Positions 10,921 through 21,476 of a stretch of 64,000 nucleotides of DNA are shown piece after piece. Position 1 is the first letter of the stretch, and the number at the start of each line of letters is the position of its first letter. Both the position numbers and the translations under genes were made by a program. A model generated the notes under the pieces. The model had not been told where the DNA came from. It ran no database searches and worked only from the letters and a program-made list of their open reading frames with translations. Where the stretch lies: contig CM037470.1 in the NCBI GenBank assembly GCA_021014325.1, forward strand, positions 6,365,147 to 6,429,146, in the 5' to 3' direction. This DNA is from Plazaster borealis (Eukaryota; Echinodermata; Asteroidea; Forcipulatida; Labidiasteridae).

Positions 10921-11885
10921 CACTTGATTGTAACTTAATCATGCAAAGTTTCTAATTCCGCTTGTAAAGTTGTATCATAAATTGTTGAAAACTTGTTCTA
11001 CAATGGTGTTTTTTTTAATATGGTTTGTTATCAGAATTGGAATTAATGTTTTCTAAACTGTTAAAAAGTGTCTTACAAAAAGTTGCAGTAGTGGTGAACT
11101 TTTGTGGCTAGCTACAGATGAGGAAAACATCAGTGTCACTGAAATCTGCAACGACCTGTTGCGGTCGTTGGCTGGCAACAACTTACTCGAGTCAGTGTCA
11201 CAGCTTACGGGAACAAATCCAGGCAAAATTCCACAACCCTGCTCAATCAAAACGCCTTCAAATGCCATCACATCAGAATTGCTTAATAATTACATTTTAA
11301 TATCAATCCAAGATGGCGCAATGCCGAGGGTCTATAAATAGCCGGGCTAGACGCTGTTTTATGACCTCCCTGACCTCGGGTGCTATTGTTACGGCTTCGC
11401 TGGATCCCAAAATAGTCACTTCCGATTTGTTTTTTCCTGGGTGCTCAAGTGGCAATGACGTCAATGGGGGGGGGGGAGGGTACCCGGTGAAGACACTCGT
11501 CCGTAAACAAAATTATGTGCTTTGTTTTTTGTATTTCACTGACGAAGCGGTTACGTTCGGTGAGTGATGTTGAGTGAACCTTTAAAGTAATCCCAAACAT
11601 AATCTGTAAATCATACCTGAAACAGTTGTATGCATTAGTGGTTTCTACTCCCATGGTTTGGGACAGCTGCTGGTGGTGACTTTGTAGGTTCATATGGGGA
11701 GTCTATAAACTGTTAACTTGGAACTCTGACAAGATAAGATTATCTGAGAAGAAGAATCTGTTGTTCGCCCTTGACCATATCAAACACCCCCAATATGATC
11801 CTTTTAAAGGGTATTAAACAGGATTGGTAGAGCTGGAACAAATAGGAGTGTTCATGTTTTGTGTGATCAACCATGGATCAACCAT
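10921..11885. other. No gene seen
   Basis: Short overlapping open frames at 11,053-11,693 occupy both strands and match nothing known. A poly(G) run lies at about 11,466. Confidence 0.4.
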
Positions 11886-12010
11886 ATTAGCCATTTTGAG
11901 GTATATGGTCGACACATTCTAGGGCACTAATTTGGGTAAATTTGTCTGTATTACACCAGCACCAAATGGTTCACTCCTATAGTGTCCGCCGTACCTCAAA
12001 AGGGCTAGTA
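11886..12010. mobile_element. Family I short MITE, copy 1
   Basis: The left end ATTAGCCATTTTGAGGTAT is the inverted repeat of the right end GTACCTCAAAAGGGCTAGTAAT. The core reads CACATTCTAGG...GGTAAATTTGTCTGTAT...CTCCTATAGTGTCC. The copy at 15.0 kb matches this order. Confidence 0.8.
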
Positions 12011-12502
12011 ATAGATGAAATAACAAACCTGTGAAAATTAATTGGGCTTATAAACCGTTGTGTGAGTCAGGAGAAAATAGTGAAAAACCATGCACAATTT
12101 CAGCATGTATTATTTGTCCTTAATTTGGGTTGTATGCAACAACCAAAATCAGCTGTTGCGTTTTTGTAGGTTTTCAGATACAGTTTTCTCCAATATGACT
12201 TCATTTCACTGAGGGTCAATTCTTGCTCAAAATCCTGGTGTTTAACCCATCTCCTGGCTCAAAAATCCTAGGATGCCTAAATACGTACAAATCATCAATG
12301 ACGTGTATAGTATTTGAGCAATAAAACAGATTGCATCATGGTGCAGGAAGCGATCATTGAAAAGTTCAAATGACGGGAAAATCCATTCTAACAACCAACC
12401 CATCAATCAAACAAAAACCTGGGATCGTTATTGAAGCTGTCAAATAAACGAAAAAAGGAATAAACCCTGGGGGATGGTAATTTTGGACCATAATGCAGAT
12501 TC

Positions 12503-12881
12503 TTAAAGGCTTGTACACGTTTTGTAATGACTCTGATAATTAATGGCAATAAAAACTTACTTGGTAAGAAGTACAGCAGTTTTGGATAGTATAATGAGAA
12601 ACTTTTCACTTCGAAGTACTGCGGTTATGGAAAAGTATATCACTTTTTATCCCAAAAAACATTTGAATCTGAGAAGCGTCACGCGTAACGCTTCTCAGAG
12701 TGTGTATTCCAATGCAGATTATTCTTCCTGTGTGGACACAACCGCTCCAGATTTTCGGCAATATCGCTACCACCTTTTGAAATACAATTTTCACAGGTTA
12801 GTTTTATGGTATATATCTACAACTATATCGGTTTGAAACAAACAATAGGCTCAAATTACCAACCGTGTGCGATGCCTTTAA
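12503..12881 (+). mobile_element. Family B MITE, copy 2, TTAA-bounded
   Basis: TTAA bounds both ends, with TTAAAGGCTTGTACACG at the left and CGTGTGCGATGCCTTTAA at the right. The internal sequence is in the opposite orientation to copies 1 and 3. A central hairpin TGAGAAGCGT...ACGCTTCTCA lies at about 12,669-12,698. Confidence 0.9.
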
Positions 12882-12979
12882 AGACATCTTGAACTATATA
12901 CTATAATTTCATTGGGCACAAACAATCATATTGCTTTTGTTTTTTTACCCCATACCGATGTGTGATAAGTCCACAGGCA

Positions 12980-13040
12980 TACTGCTCTGGTGGGATTCGA
13001 ACCCTGCCGATAGAGCAGAACTGTGGGAAAGCACCTTGAG
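12980..13040 (-). mobile_element. tRNA-like fragment (minus strand)
   Basis: On the minus strand, GTTCTGCTCTATCGGCAGGGTTCGAATCCCACC contains an intact B-box and T-arm half. The 5' half is absent or eroded, which suits a SINE relic. Confidence 0.5.
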
Positions 13041-13054
13041 TATACGTCAGTGCT

Positions 13055-13306
13055 TACACTTGGAACAAAAACTGGGTCAGAATTATTGACCCGGACTCCG
13101 GGTCCCAGGGGGCCTGACCCATTTCCGGGTCAGACTGACCCGGAAAATCGTTTTTAAAAAATGGGATTTAAACTCAGATTCTGTGTCATTTTGACCACTT
13201 CTGGGTCACATTCCTGTTAGACTGACCCATAAAAGAGTCAGGCCCTACTTGACCCGCATCCGGGTCAATTATGACCCGAACGGTTTTTAAGGATCAAAAG
13301 TGTGTA
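13055..13306. mobile_element. Family F palindromic element with reiterated GGGTCA/TGACCC
   Basis: TACACTTGG...AAACTGGGTCA at the left mirrors TTTTTAAGGATCAAAAGTGTGTA at the right. The interior holds about a dozen GGGTCA or TGACCC copies in both orientations. A second copy lies at 30,092-30,254 and a fragment near 17,075-17,103. Confidence 0.8.
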
Positions 13307-13307
13307 C

Positions 13308-13702
13308 AACTGCAAAAACTGGCGTGTTAAAATTTACACCATGGGTGTTGTCACATATACATACCAAAAACAAAAATATCAAAATTTACACCGTAGGGCG
13401 TTAAAATAACACCAATTTCTGCCAAAACAATAATATTTGTGTTATTTTAACACACTAGATGTTAATTTTGATTCTCTTTTCGGTATCTATAATGTGACAA
13501 CACCCATGTTGTCAATTTTAACACTCCAGTTTTGCAGTGCACAGCTCATAAGAGATTTATTACACGGTGTCCCCGCAACCCAACTTCTGCCAAAATAATT
13601 GGTGTTATTTTAACACCCTATGATGTTAATTTTGATTCTCTCTTCGGTATCTATATTGTGACAACACCCTTGGTGTCAATTTTAACACCCCAGTTTTTGC
13701 AT
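13308..13702. mobile_element. Family E MITE, copy 3, followed by a partial repeat of its right half
   Basis: A full element at 13,308-13,540 (AACTGCAAAAACTGG to CCAGTTTTGCAGTGC) is followed by about 45 bp of non-element flank. A second right half then spans about 13,583-13,700 (TTCTGCCAAAATAATTGGTG to CAGTTTTTGCA). This looks like local duplication or unequal exchange. Confidence 0.82.
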
Positions 13703-13754
13703 ATTCTTGATCCCCGATGCAATCATTACATAATAGGCCTAAATTGTTTTGGTC

Positions 13755-13985
13755 CCCGCTGCTACAGGATTCGAACTGGCATCCTGTCACCCAGGTACGC
13801 TCAGTGGTCTAGTGGTAAATTAACAAATTTAACAGGCTGATAAAACCGTTACCTATTGCTAAAATAAAACAAAATTAATAGGATTCCAACTGCCTCTAGC
13901 TAACGGTGGTCTATAAAGACATCTGCTCTAGAATTGCAAAGGTCGTGGGTTCGAATCCAACCCGAGTAATATGCCAGAGGAATTC
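13755..13985 (+). mobile_element. tRNA-like SINE fragments
   Basis: At 13,880-13,960, ACGGTGGTCTATAAAGACATCTGC (A-box region) and GTCGTGGGTTCGAATCC (B-box) form a degenerate tRNA head. A separate piece at 13,765-13,815 has a minus-strand T-arm-like sequence and CAGTGGTCTAGTGG, suggesting two overlapping relics. Confidence 0.55.
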
Positions 13986-14097
13986 GTTCACATGAGTATA
14001 GTGCCTAACAAACATCTGGGTAAAACATAAAAGCAATACTTGTTTTGAACTGGTCATGTTATTGTATAATAAGTTGCTTAAAAACCAGAGGCTTGGA

Positions 14098-14480
14098 ATT
14101 TATTTATTTATTTATTTATTTATTGCATCATCTTTATAAAGGATAAAAATATCATCAAAAGCTGTTTTACATCAATGTCCTGTTTTACATAAATGGCCAA
14201 CATAATCAACATACTAGAAAAAAGATGAACAAAAAGTACAACTTACCGTATATAAACTTACTTGTTTCTTGTATAAACATTTAAACATTTTAATGGAGGA
14301 GGAACTTTGATTAGAAAAAGGAATATTGTTCCAAACTTTAGCACCGGTAAACTTAAAAGATGGTTTAAAACACTTGACGTTCTGTTCAGGGACAACAACA
14401 TTAAGAGAGTCTGCATTTCTTGTACTAACACCATGCCTATCGAAGTACATTTCGACGTCATTATACAATCCCTCTTTGTT
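14098..14480 (-). pseudogene. 3' end of a non-LTR retrotransposon (LINE) with (AAAT)n tail
   Basis: The minus-strand reading from about 14,468 to 14,214 encodes HGVSTRNADSLNV followed by FKFTGAKVWNNIP and FK. This resembles the extreme C-terminus of reverse transcriptase ORFs of CR1/Jockey-type LINEs (the ...WN.LP... segment followed by FK). After the stop, about 90 bp of 3' UTR leads to (AAAT)n read on the minus strand (14,098-14,124), a typical LINE tail. Only the 3' end remains, as expected of 5'-truncated insertions. No catalytic YADD motif is present. Confidence 0.75.
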
Positions 14481-14833
14481 CTAGGGTTTGCCAAGATAAT
14501 TGATTAATAATGTCTTCACAACGAAAGTTTATATAATCAATGGAATGAATGGTACTCTTTCAGAAACCATTGACGCACACTTTGTACCTTAAGTGCCCCT
14601 TGCATAAATATTGACAGTTTTGTGTTCGACCCTGTCTCTTAGACCCCCATCAATATAACAGATGGGCCAGCAAGATAACGCCTTTCCCGAAATTCCGGAT
14701 CTCGTCACCAGCCACCCCCCCCCCCCTTCTTAATCCCAGATGACACTTTTGTCTTTATGGGGCAGCCATGCCAGAGAGTTGAGTTTGTGGTTCGATGGTA
14801 AAATAGATTGTGCACGATAACTCCGTTGGTGTT

Positions 14834-14961
14834 CACTCTAAAAGTATATTAGTAAAAACAACACTTATTAGTCATATGAGACATGATTTTGATGTAAGTT
14901 AGTCAAAATCATGTCTCATATGACTAATTAGTGTTGTTTTTACTAATATATTTTTAGAGTG
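14834..14961. mobile_element. Family G foldback element (near-perfect hairpin)
   Basis: Arms of about 59 bp (14,834-14,892 and 14,903-14,961) are nearly perfect inverted repeats around a 10-nt spacer. They begin CACTCTAAAAGTATATTAGT and end with the complement. The CACTCTAAAA terminus resembles the ends of family F and, more loosely, E. Confidence 0.9.
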
Positions 14962-15010
14962 TTGTAACTTTTAATAAATCAAAAGACCCCCCCCCCCTTA
15001 TTGAATGGCT

Positions 15011-15158
15011 TATTAAGCCATTTTGAGATAATTATAGACACATTGCTACGACACTATTGGGTTTGGGTAAATCTGTCTGTATACCCCCTTCCTCCATGGT
15101 ATACCCAAACCAAACCACTGCACTTCTATAGTGTCCACCATAATCTCAAAGGCTAATG
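15011..15158. mobile_element. Family I short MITE, copy 2
   Basis: TTAAGCCATTTTGAGATAAT is inverted at the right as ATAATCTCAAAGGCTAAT. The core order (GACACATTGC, GGTAAATCTGTCTGTAT, CTTCTATAGTGTCC) matches copy 1. Confidence 0.8.
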
Positions 15159-15249
15159 GAAACACGCGTGCGTGCACGCGCCACACTCTCAGCCAATGAT
15201 TGACCTCAGAGAGGGCGCTGTTTTAGCTTATGACGTCACATGCAGTGGG

Positions 15250-15545
15250 TCTATTACATCCGAATTTACAGCTTACACCACATCTCTTTGGAACTCCTTG
15301 TCTGGTGCATGTTTCCCTCCATCCTACAATCTAAACTGTTTTAAGAGCAATATCAATTCCTATACCTTCAGCTCCTCTGAGTTATTTTCATCTTTAATCT
15401 TTTCATCTTGTAGCCCCTTGCCAAAGGTGGCTTTTAACTTTGTTTCGGGGCGAACTAGCATACCAAAACTAACTAAATAAAATCGCTTTAAAAAAGGAAC
15501 ACCAGCCCCTGTAAAGACAAAGTACAATAATTTGTAATTTAGATT
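15250..15545 (+). pseudogene. 3' fragment of a non-LTR retrotransposon
   Basis: The + strand reading around 15,271-15,370 gives TTSLWNSLSG followed by NLNCFKSNIN, the WN.L...FK pattern at the C-terminus of LINE ORF2 proteins. The downstream GGAACACCAGCCCCTGTAAAG resembles the GGAGACAC..GCC segment after the LINE relic at 21.8 kb. The upstream domains are absent. Confidence 0.6.
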
Positions 15546-15616
15546 AATTTCAAAACTAAAAAAACTACTGTTTACAAAGTGTTTCTGTTTGCACTTTACT
15601 GTTTAAGATGATGAAC

Positions 15617-15853
15617 TACACTGCAAAAACTGGGGTATTAAAATTGAAACCATGGGTGTTGTTACATAATTATAGATACCGAAAGGAAAAATCAAAATTA
15701 ACATCATAGGGTGTTAAATAACACCAATGTAATTGTTTTGGCAAAAGTTAGTGTAATGTTAACAAATATGGTGTAAATGTTGATTCTGTTTTGGTATCTA
15801 TAAAGTGGCATTACCCATAGTGTAAATTTTAACACCACAGTGTTTGCAGTGTA
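15617..15853. mobile_element. Family E MITE, copy 4 (full length)
   Basis: TACACTGCAAAAACTGGGGT at the left and CAGTGTTTGCAGTGTA at the right are inverted repeats. The interior keeps the symmetric ACACCATGGGTGTTG / GGTATCTAT / CATCATAGGGTGTTAA order. It is the most complete copy in the window. Confidence 0.88.
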
Positions 15854-16344
15854 GCATTTGAAGACCCCACAAACGATTCAATCCCTTTAATTTAAACCAC
15901 TCTCATGTCAGCTCTTGTCATCTGCATTGCTGATGCGATGCTCTCCAGACCAGGTCGGACCTTCCAGCTGTACCTCTGCCACGATAAATAGACACAGGCC
16001 TTAGTTGATAGTTATTTGGATAAGGTGCAGAGAGATCATGTATAAATGTACTACAGCTATCCTGGCTACTTACATGTAGGTCAACGAAAACAAACTTGTA
16101 GGTGTATGACCACAACGACACCACACTATGTTTTAAAAGTGTTCAACCATGGTTCAACCAAAACTATCTAAGCTAACCTTATGTACTTACTTTAATTATT
16201 TGAAATCTTACTGGTAAAAATTAAAACCAAGAGATTGCAACTAAAGTGAACACACAACGAATCGTTGGCCTGAAGATGTAGAGAAGACGATGAAGAAAAT
16301 GATGTGGGTAGGGAAGTGTTAAAGCCAAATAGGAAAACCCGCTC
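15854..16344. other. No gene seen
   Basis: The minus-strand 68-codon frame at 15,918-16,124 has no recognisable domain. Confidence 0.35.
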
Positions 16345-16448
16345 CACATGCTCGGCTCTGATACGAGGCAGGGTTTGAACCTGGGGTCCACGGAGGTGAA
16401 ATGCAGGACAAGAAACCTCTAAGCCAACCTGATCCCCAAAAATATTTA
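16345..16448 (-). mobile_element. tRNA-like SINE relic (minus strand)
   Basis: On the minus strand, ATCAGGTTGGCTTAGAGGTTTC (A-box-like) precedes GGACCCCAGGTTCAAACCC (B-box-like). The acceptor pairing is lost. Confidence 0.5.
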
Positions 16449-16450
16449 AA

Positions 16451-16680
16451 TTAGAGGGGCACTGTCGTCGTGATCACAGCGAGTCTGTGGCTAGACATTA
16501 CATTCTGAACTCTCACCTAGTTTACTGTACACGCGCGCGCGATAATAATGACGGCGTCCTTTGAAGCTTTTGTTTGATGATGTGACGGTCAACGCGCGCG
16601 CGTGTAGTAACTGGGTGAGAGTTCATGTAACCATGTCCAGCCACAAGCAGACTATGATCATGACGACACAGCCCCTTTAA
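16451..16680 (-). mobile_element. Family H palindromic MITE, copy 2 (inverted relative to copy 1)
   Basis: It opens AGGGGCACTGTCGTCGTGATC and closes ATGATCATGACGACACAGCCCCTTTAA, the reverse complement of copy 1. It keeps both CGCGCGCGCG runs (16,532-16,541 and 16,593-16,602). Confidence 0.88.
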
Positions 16681-17953
16681 CGCTTATATGTATGGGATAA
16701 TGGGATAGAAGCTGATCCTACACCATTGGTTTTTGGAAGAACAAGTCCTCTACACATTAACTTTCAAGAAAACCACAACATCCTTTGAAAATGGCATAAA
16801 TTAAAGGTGTTAAACGTTTTTAAGAAAACTAAAACTTCGACTAATTGAATCTTCCCTCTCCTCTTTGTTTCTTTTGCACGCCAGCGGGTTGAAATAAGAA
16901 CTGATTGTTTGTGGAATAGCTCCCTGAACCATAGTATTAGTATTGTGTTTTAGACGGGAATAGTGCTCAAGACAATCGATACACTGGCCTCAAGTTTATC
17001 AAAGGTAAGGTCTTGATAATGTATTAAAACTCTTTCAATCATTACCTTTCCGGCAGCATACCTTTTTAAACCCAACACTCAGATTTTACCCGGATCCGGG
17101 TAGGGGTTGTTTGGGAGGCGGGGGGTAGACAGAGCTATTTCTGGTATGACCATGGTTATGACCTGTATATTGAAATCCAGAAATCCGGTCCATGTGTTTA
17201 AACTAAAGCTTCGTCAACATGAATTTCTACAGTGGAGGATGGTTTTCATTCATTTTTTTCTTCCTTCGTGGTTTTACCAGCGTATACAATTCGACACCTT
17301 CGAGACATGCTGACCGGTGGCGGAAGGAGTGGGCTTGGTCGTTTGAAGGGGGGGGGGGGGGGGGGCTCTACTTGTGTCACCTCTGCACTCAGGACGATGC
17401 CCCGTCCATCAATAAGATAACAATCAGTGTTTAAACAATGAAACCTGCGATACGCCAGACACTCACAGATAATTAAACCGCAGTAATTTCGCTTTTGTTC
17501 TTATCATGGCACTGCATACTTTAATTTCCTCGGCAAATAATTGGGGTTACTTGAGCCTGAAGGTGTGAACAGAAAGCCACACAACTGACTTGTGGAGAAA
17601 CACCTATTGTTGTCTTTTTTTTAGTTAGTTCTTCTTTTATAAGTCAAAATTTCCCCATGGACGAGACAAGCCAGTAGTCCATTGAGTGTCTCTAAAATTT
17701 GTTGACACAGTGTAACATGATGTTCCCTGCGTGAATGTTACTAATTTTCAAGGCAGCATAGACACACGCATACTTCGTTGTAACGGGCAGGGTAGTTAAT
17801 CTTTGTTTTAAAGGGCACGCTGTGAGGACAAGTTAGATTCGTACCAGAACAATTAGGGAACCAAGGCAATGACCAGTGGCATAGTATCAGGCCTGGTAAC
17901 ATAGTGGCCCAAAAAACAAAAATGAACATCTAGTGTTCGTCTCTCTTTCTCTC
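16681..17953. other. No gene seen; family F fragment and poly(G)
   Basis: Includes a short family F piece (CTCAGATTTTACCCGGATCC near 17,075-17,103) and a poly(G) run of about 19 at 17,347. The open frames here are created by or overlap the G run. Confidence 0.4.
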
Positions 17954-18304
17954 TTAAAGGCACTGTACAAGTTTGGTAATTACTCAAAATATTAGCGTAA
18001 AAACTGACTTGGTAACGAGCAACAGAGAGCTGTTGATAGTATAAAACATTGTGAGAAACGACTCCCTCTGAAGTAACGTAATTTCTCACTAAAATAATAA
18101 AAACTTCTTGCAAGAAGTTTTTATTCCTATTTGAAAACACACAAATTTGTACAACAGGGGTGTTTTTTCTTTCATCATTTTCTTGCAACTTCGATGACCA
18201 ATTGAGCCCAATTTTTCACAGGCCTGTTATTTTATGCATATGTTGGGATACACCAAGTGAGAACACTGGTCTTTGACAATTATAAACGTGTTCAGTGCCT
18301 TTAA
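17954..18304 (-). mobile_element. Family A MITE, copy A2, TTAA-bounded
   Basis: Starts TTAAAGGCACTGTACAAG and ends GTGTTCAGTGCCTTTAA. The internal order is reversed relative to A1. The centre is a perfect 30-nt palindrome at 18,096-18,125 (AATAAAAACTTCTTG arms). Confidence 0.9.
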
Positions 18305-18318
18305 TACCTAGTAGCTAC

Positions 18319-18378
18319 TACACTGCAAAAACTGGGGTTCTAAAATTGACACCATGGGTGTTGTCACATAGATACCAC
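18319..18378. mobile_element. Family E left-end fragment
   Basis: TACACTGCAAAAACTGGGGT through TTGTCACATAGATACCA; the rest of the element is missing. Confidence 0.75.
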
Positions 18379-18479
18379 AATCAATCAAAAAAGTTTACCC
18401 TCATAACCAAGGAGAACACGCACTCAATGATATTGCCACGTAGAAGAACAGGTCCTCGCTTAACCCACTGCTTGTTTCA

Positions 18480-18833
18480 ATCCTATATAGTTGTAGATAT
18501 AGGCCTATACCATAAAACTAACCTGTGAAAATTTCATTTCAAAAGGTGATAGCGTTTTTGAGATATTGCCGAAAATCTTGAGCGGTTATGTCCACGCAGG
18601 AAGAATAATCTGCAATTGGAATACACAATCTGAGAAAAGTTACTGTCAGTAATTCCCAGATTCAAATTTGTTGGGATAAAAAAAGATATCTTTTTTCCAT
18701 AACCGCAGTACTTCGAAGTGAAAAGTTTGTCAAAATGCATTATACTATCCAAAGCTGCTGTTCTTCTTACCAAGTAAGTTTGTATTGCCATTTTTTTTCA
18801 GAGTCATTACCACAACGGATATAGACCCTTTAA
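18480..18833 (-). mobile_element. Family B MITE, copy 3
   Basis: Runs from ATCCTATATAGTTGTAGATATAG to AGACCCTTTAA. It includes CCACGCAGGAAGAATAATC, CCATAACCGCAGTACTTCG and TTACCAAGTAAGTTTG. The left terminal repeat is eroded. It is the uninterrupted comparator for copy 1. Confidence 0.85.
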
Positions 18834-19675
18834 ATTGCACTGCATTACAAAAAAACACTATACAAATTATTCAGTTTACACATCAGCTTTCTATTTTAAA
18901 ACAAAATGTTGTAAAATGGTCACACTAAAGTTTAGTTGCGACACTACACAGTGAAGGTCTAATTACTGGTAACCAAGGGAACCATCCTTCCTCCACTCGT
19001 GAAGTGTTCAATCACTGTGTAAACGGAAACGCAGCGGAAGTACAGGTAGAGAGAGACCCAGAGCTCATGGGCTCGCGGTGTGTGTGCCACGTGCCGGCAT
19101 GCGACAAGAGATATAGTAGGAGGAAGCAACAACGAGTCAACGAGTTGACCTTTGACACCACATCCCGTGGGATTAAAGCATACATGCTCCCACGAGGCAA
19201 GTTGAACTGTTCAATTCACGTTTTTTAGTTCTCTTAATTACTGAACTATCAACTGGCCGATGGGTTATTTGGGGGAGGTGGGAATGAAACAAACAATACT
19301 AGATCATGTAGTGGTATGTTCACTTCTCTTTTGGGCGTCAGTTTTAGGCCAGAAGTCAAAACCAATCAAAAGTTAGAATAAACTGCTATAACATTTTCTT
19401 ATCGAGGAAATAGTGTACAAGGCATCAGCCAGTATAATGCTGTAGGCCAAAGCCAAACCCTTTCCTAAAATAATAATTCCTTTTTTGGACCGAGCTCAAC
19501 TTTCAAGATAATTGTTGTAGTATGCAAACGTCAATTCTCTACTTTCGTGAACGTTTTGCACTTTTTCCCAGACATCGACAGTGCAGATTAACCAAGCTTG
19601 ATGCTGCATAGCTTAATTTAGGAAGAGTAAATACATTCCAATCTTCTAGTTTACAATTAACGCAACATGCAATTA
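18834..19675. other. No gene seen
   Basis: A 74-codon frame at 19,004-19,228 overlaps an antisense frame; neither matches a family I know. Confidence 0.35.
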
Positions 19676-20110
19676 ACCGTACACTCCGTACCGTGCACGC
19701 CGTACCGTGCACGCCGTACCGTGCACGCCGTACCGTGCACGCCGTACCGTGCACGCCGTACCGTGCACGCCATACAGTGCACGCCGTACAGTGCACGCCG
19801 TACCGTGCACGCCGTACCGTGCACGCCGTACCGTGCACGCCGTACAGTGCACGCCGTACAGTGCACGCCGTACCGCGCACGCCGTACCGCGCACGCCGTA
19901 CCGCGCACGCCGTACCGCGCACGCCGTACCGCGCACGCCGTACCGCGCACGCCGTACCGCGCACGCCGTACCGCGCACGCCGTACCGCGCACTCCGTACC
20001 GCGCACGCCGTACCAGGCACTCCGTACTGTGTATTCAGAACCGTGCATTCCGTGCTCTCCGTATCATGCACTCCGTACCGTGCACTCCGCACCGTGCACT
20101 CCGCACATTG
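19676..20110. repeat. 14-bp GC-rich minisatellite (CGTACCGTGCACGC)
   Basis: About 31 units fall in three blocks: GTGCAC-type units (about 19,676-19,870), homogeneous GCGCAC-type units (about 19,871-19,990), and degenerate units with ACTCCGTA (about 19,990-20,110). Since 14 is not a multiple of 3, all three frames of each strand cycle through the same 14-residue peptide and stay open. The long frames here are therefore a property of the array and not evidence of a gene. Confidence 0.95.
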
Positions 20111-21096
20111 CACCAATCCGTACACAACAAAATTCATCTACACTGTACAATCGGGACAGTTTGAGCATAGAGCAAGGGTTTGATAAAAAGCTGGTCCTTC
20201 GTTCTCCCTTTTTGATCGGATACGCACTTGATAGCTTTATTCACCATCGATCGTGTGTTTGTTTGTTTTTGTGGTTGTTGTTTACTGCAGCATTATTGAT
20301 ATACTATGTCTCTTGTTGTTGATGTAGACCTACGGAGCACGACGGAAGAGTCAGTACCCGGTTGGGTCCTTTCTCTATACGGCTGTATCATGTATCCATA
20401 GAGAAAGGAACCACACGACTGCCACGTGCCAATAATAGATCCGGGGCACCGCATGGCAAGCGATGACGCACGTACACGTTACATGACACCATCTCTTGTT
20501 GACCCCGATGACCTTGAGAATTTACCCCGGGTCATGTTCCTTCCATGTTGTGGAAGGTAATATGATACGTGAGCGCGAGGCCCGTGAACGGTGGTCGTAA
20601 TATAGCACCCCACTGTTACATCCTGAATTTCTTTCCCCATGTATTTGGTCCGCAACAAAAATCTGTGCCTTCTCTAGGCAGGCCACAGGACTGAACATTC
20701 AATCCTGTACGATGCTTAAATTTCTGGGAAGATGCCTACATGGTGAATTTGGGGACTTTACTTTACATATTTGATAATTATTATCCTAAAGCTGTTACAA
20801 AAAGGGTCTTCCATTAATAACATTCTGAAAGAGTTTGACCAAACTCCCCTGTAAGAAAAACAGTATAGAACTATGTTAACAAGCAGGGTGCCTTCGTTTA
20901 CCTTGTGTGTCATATTTTTTAAATTATATTCTACGGTGTGGGTACCGAGTACAAGTACCGCACTTTAAATAATACACTAAAAACAAGATGTTCGATTTGG
21001 TAAAAATCAAAAAACCAAAGTTTCCCTCGAATGCCAGAATGTGATTTGTGTCTGAAGGACAATGTCTCAAGACTCTCAACTCACTTCAATCTTCTT
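20111..21096. other. No gene seen; small hairpin
   Basis: GGGTCCTTTCTCTATACGG and CCATAGAGAAAGGAACC form an inverted pair at about 20,364-20,413. Confidence 0.4.
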
Positions 21097-21469
21097 TTAA
21101 AGGCATCGTACACGTTTGGTAATTGTCAAAGACCAGTGTTCGCATTTGGTGTATCCCAACATGTGCATAACATAACAAGCCTGTGAAGAATTGGGCTCAA
21201 TTGGTCATCGAAGTTGCAAGAAAATGATGAAAGAAAATACACCCTTGTTGTACAAATTTGTGTGCTTTCAGTTAGGAATAAAAACTTCTTGCAAGAAGTT
21301 TTTATTATTTTAGTGAGAAATTACCTCTTTCTGAAAAACTACGTTACTTCAGAGGGAGTCGTTTCTCACAATGTTTTATACTATCAACAGCTCTCTGTTG
21401 CTCGTTACCAAGTCAGTTTTATGCTAATATATAATTTGATTAATTACCAAACGTTTACCGTGCCTTTAA
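21097..21469 (+). mobile_element. Family A MITE, copy A3, TTAA-bounded
   Basis: TTAAAGGCATCGTACACG at the left and CGTTTACCGTGCCTTTAA at the right. The central perfect 30-nt palindrome is at 21,277-21,306. A 169-codon frame runs from this element into the adjacent LINE relic and is an accident of juxtaposition. Confidence 0.92.
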
Positions 21470-21476
21470 GTGAAAA

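Noticed and set aside
19539..20322. Six overlapping frames of 111-209 codons
   Set aside because: All are produced by the stop-free 14-bp minisatellite; there is no start context, domain or splice evidence.
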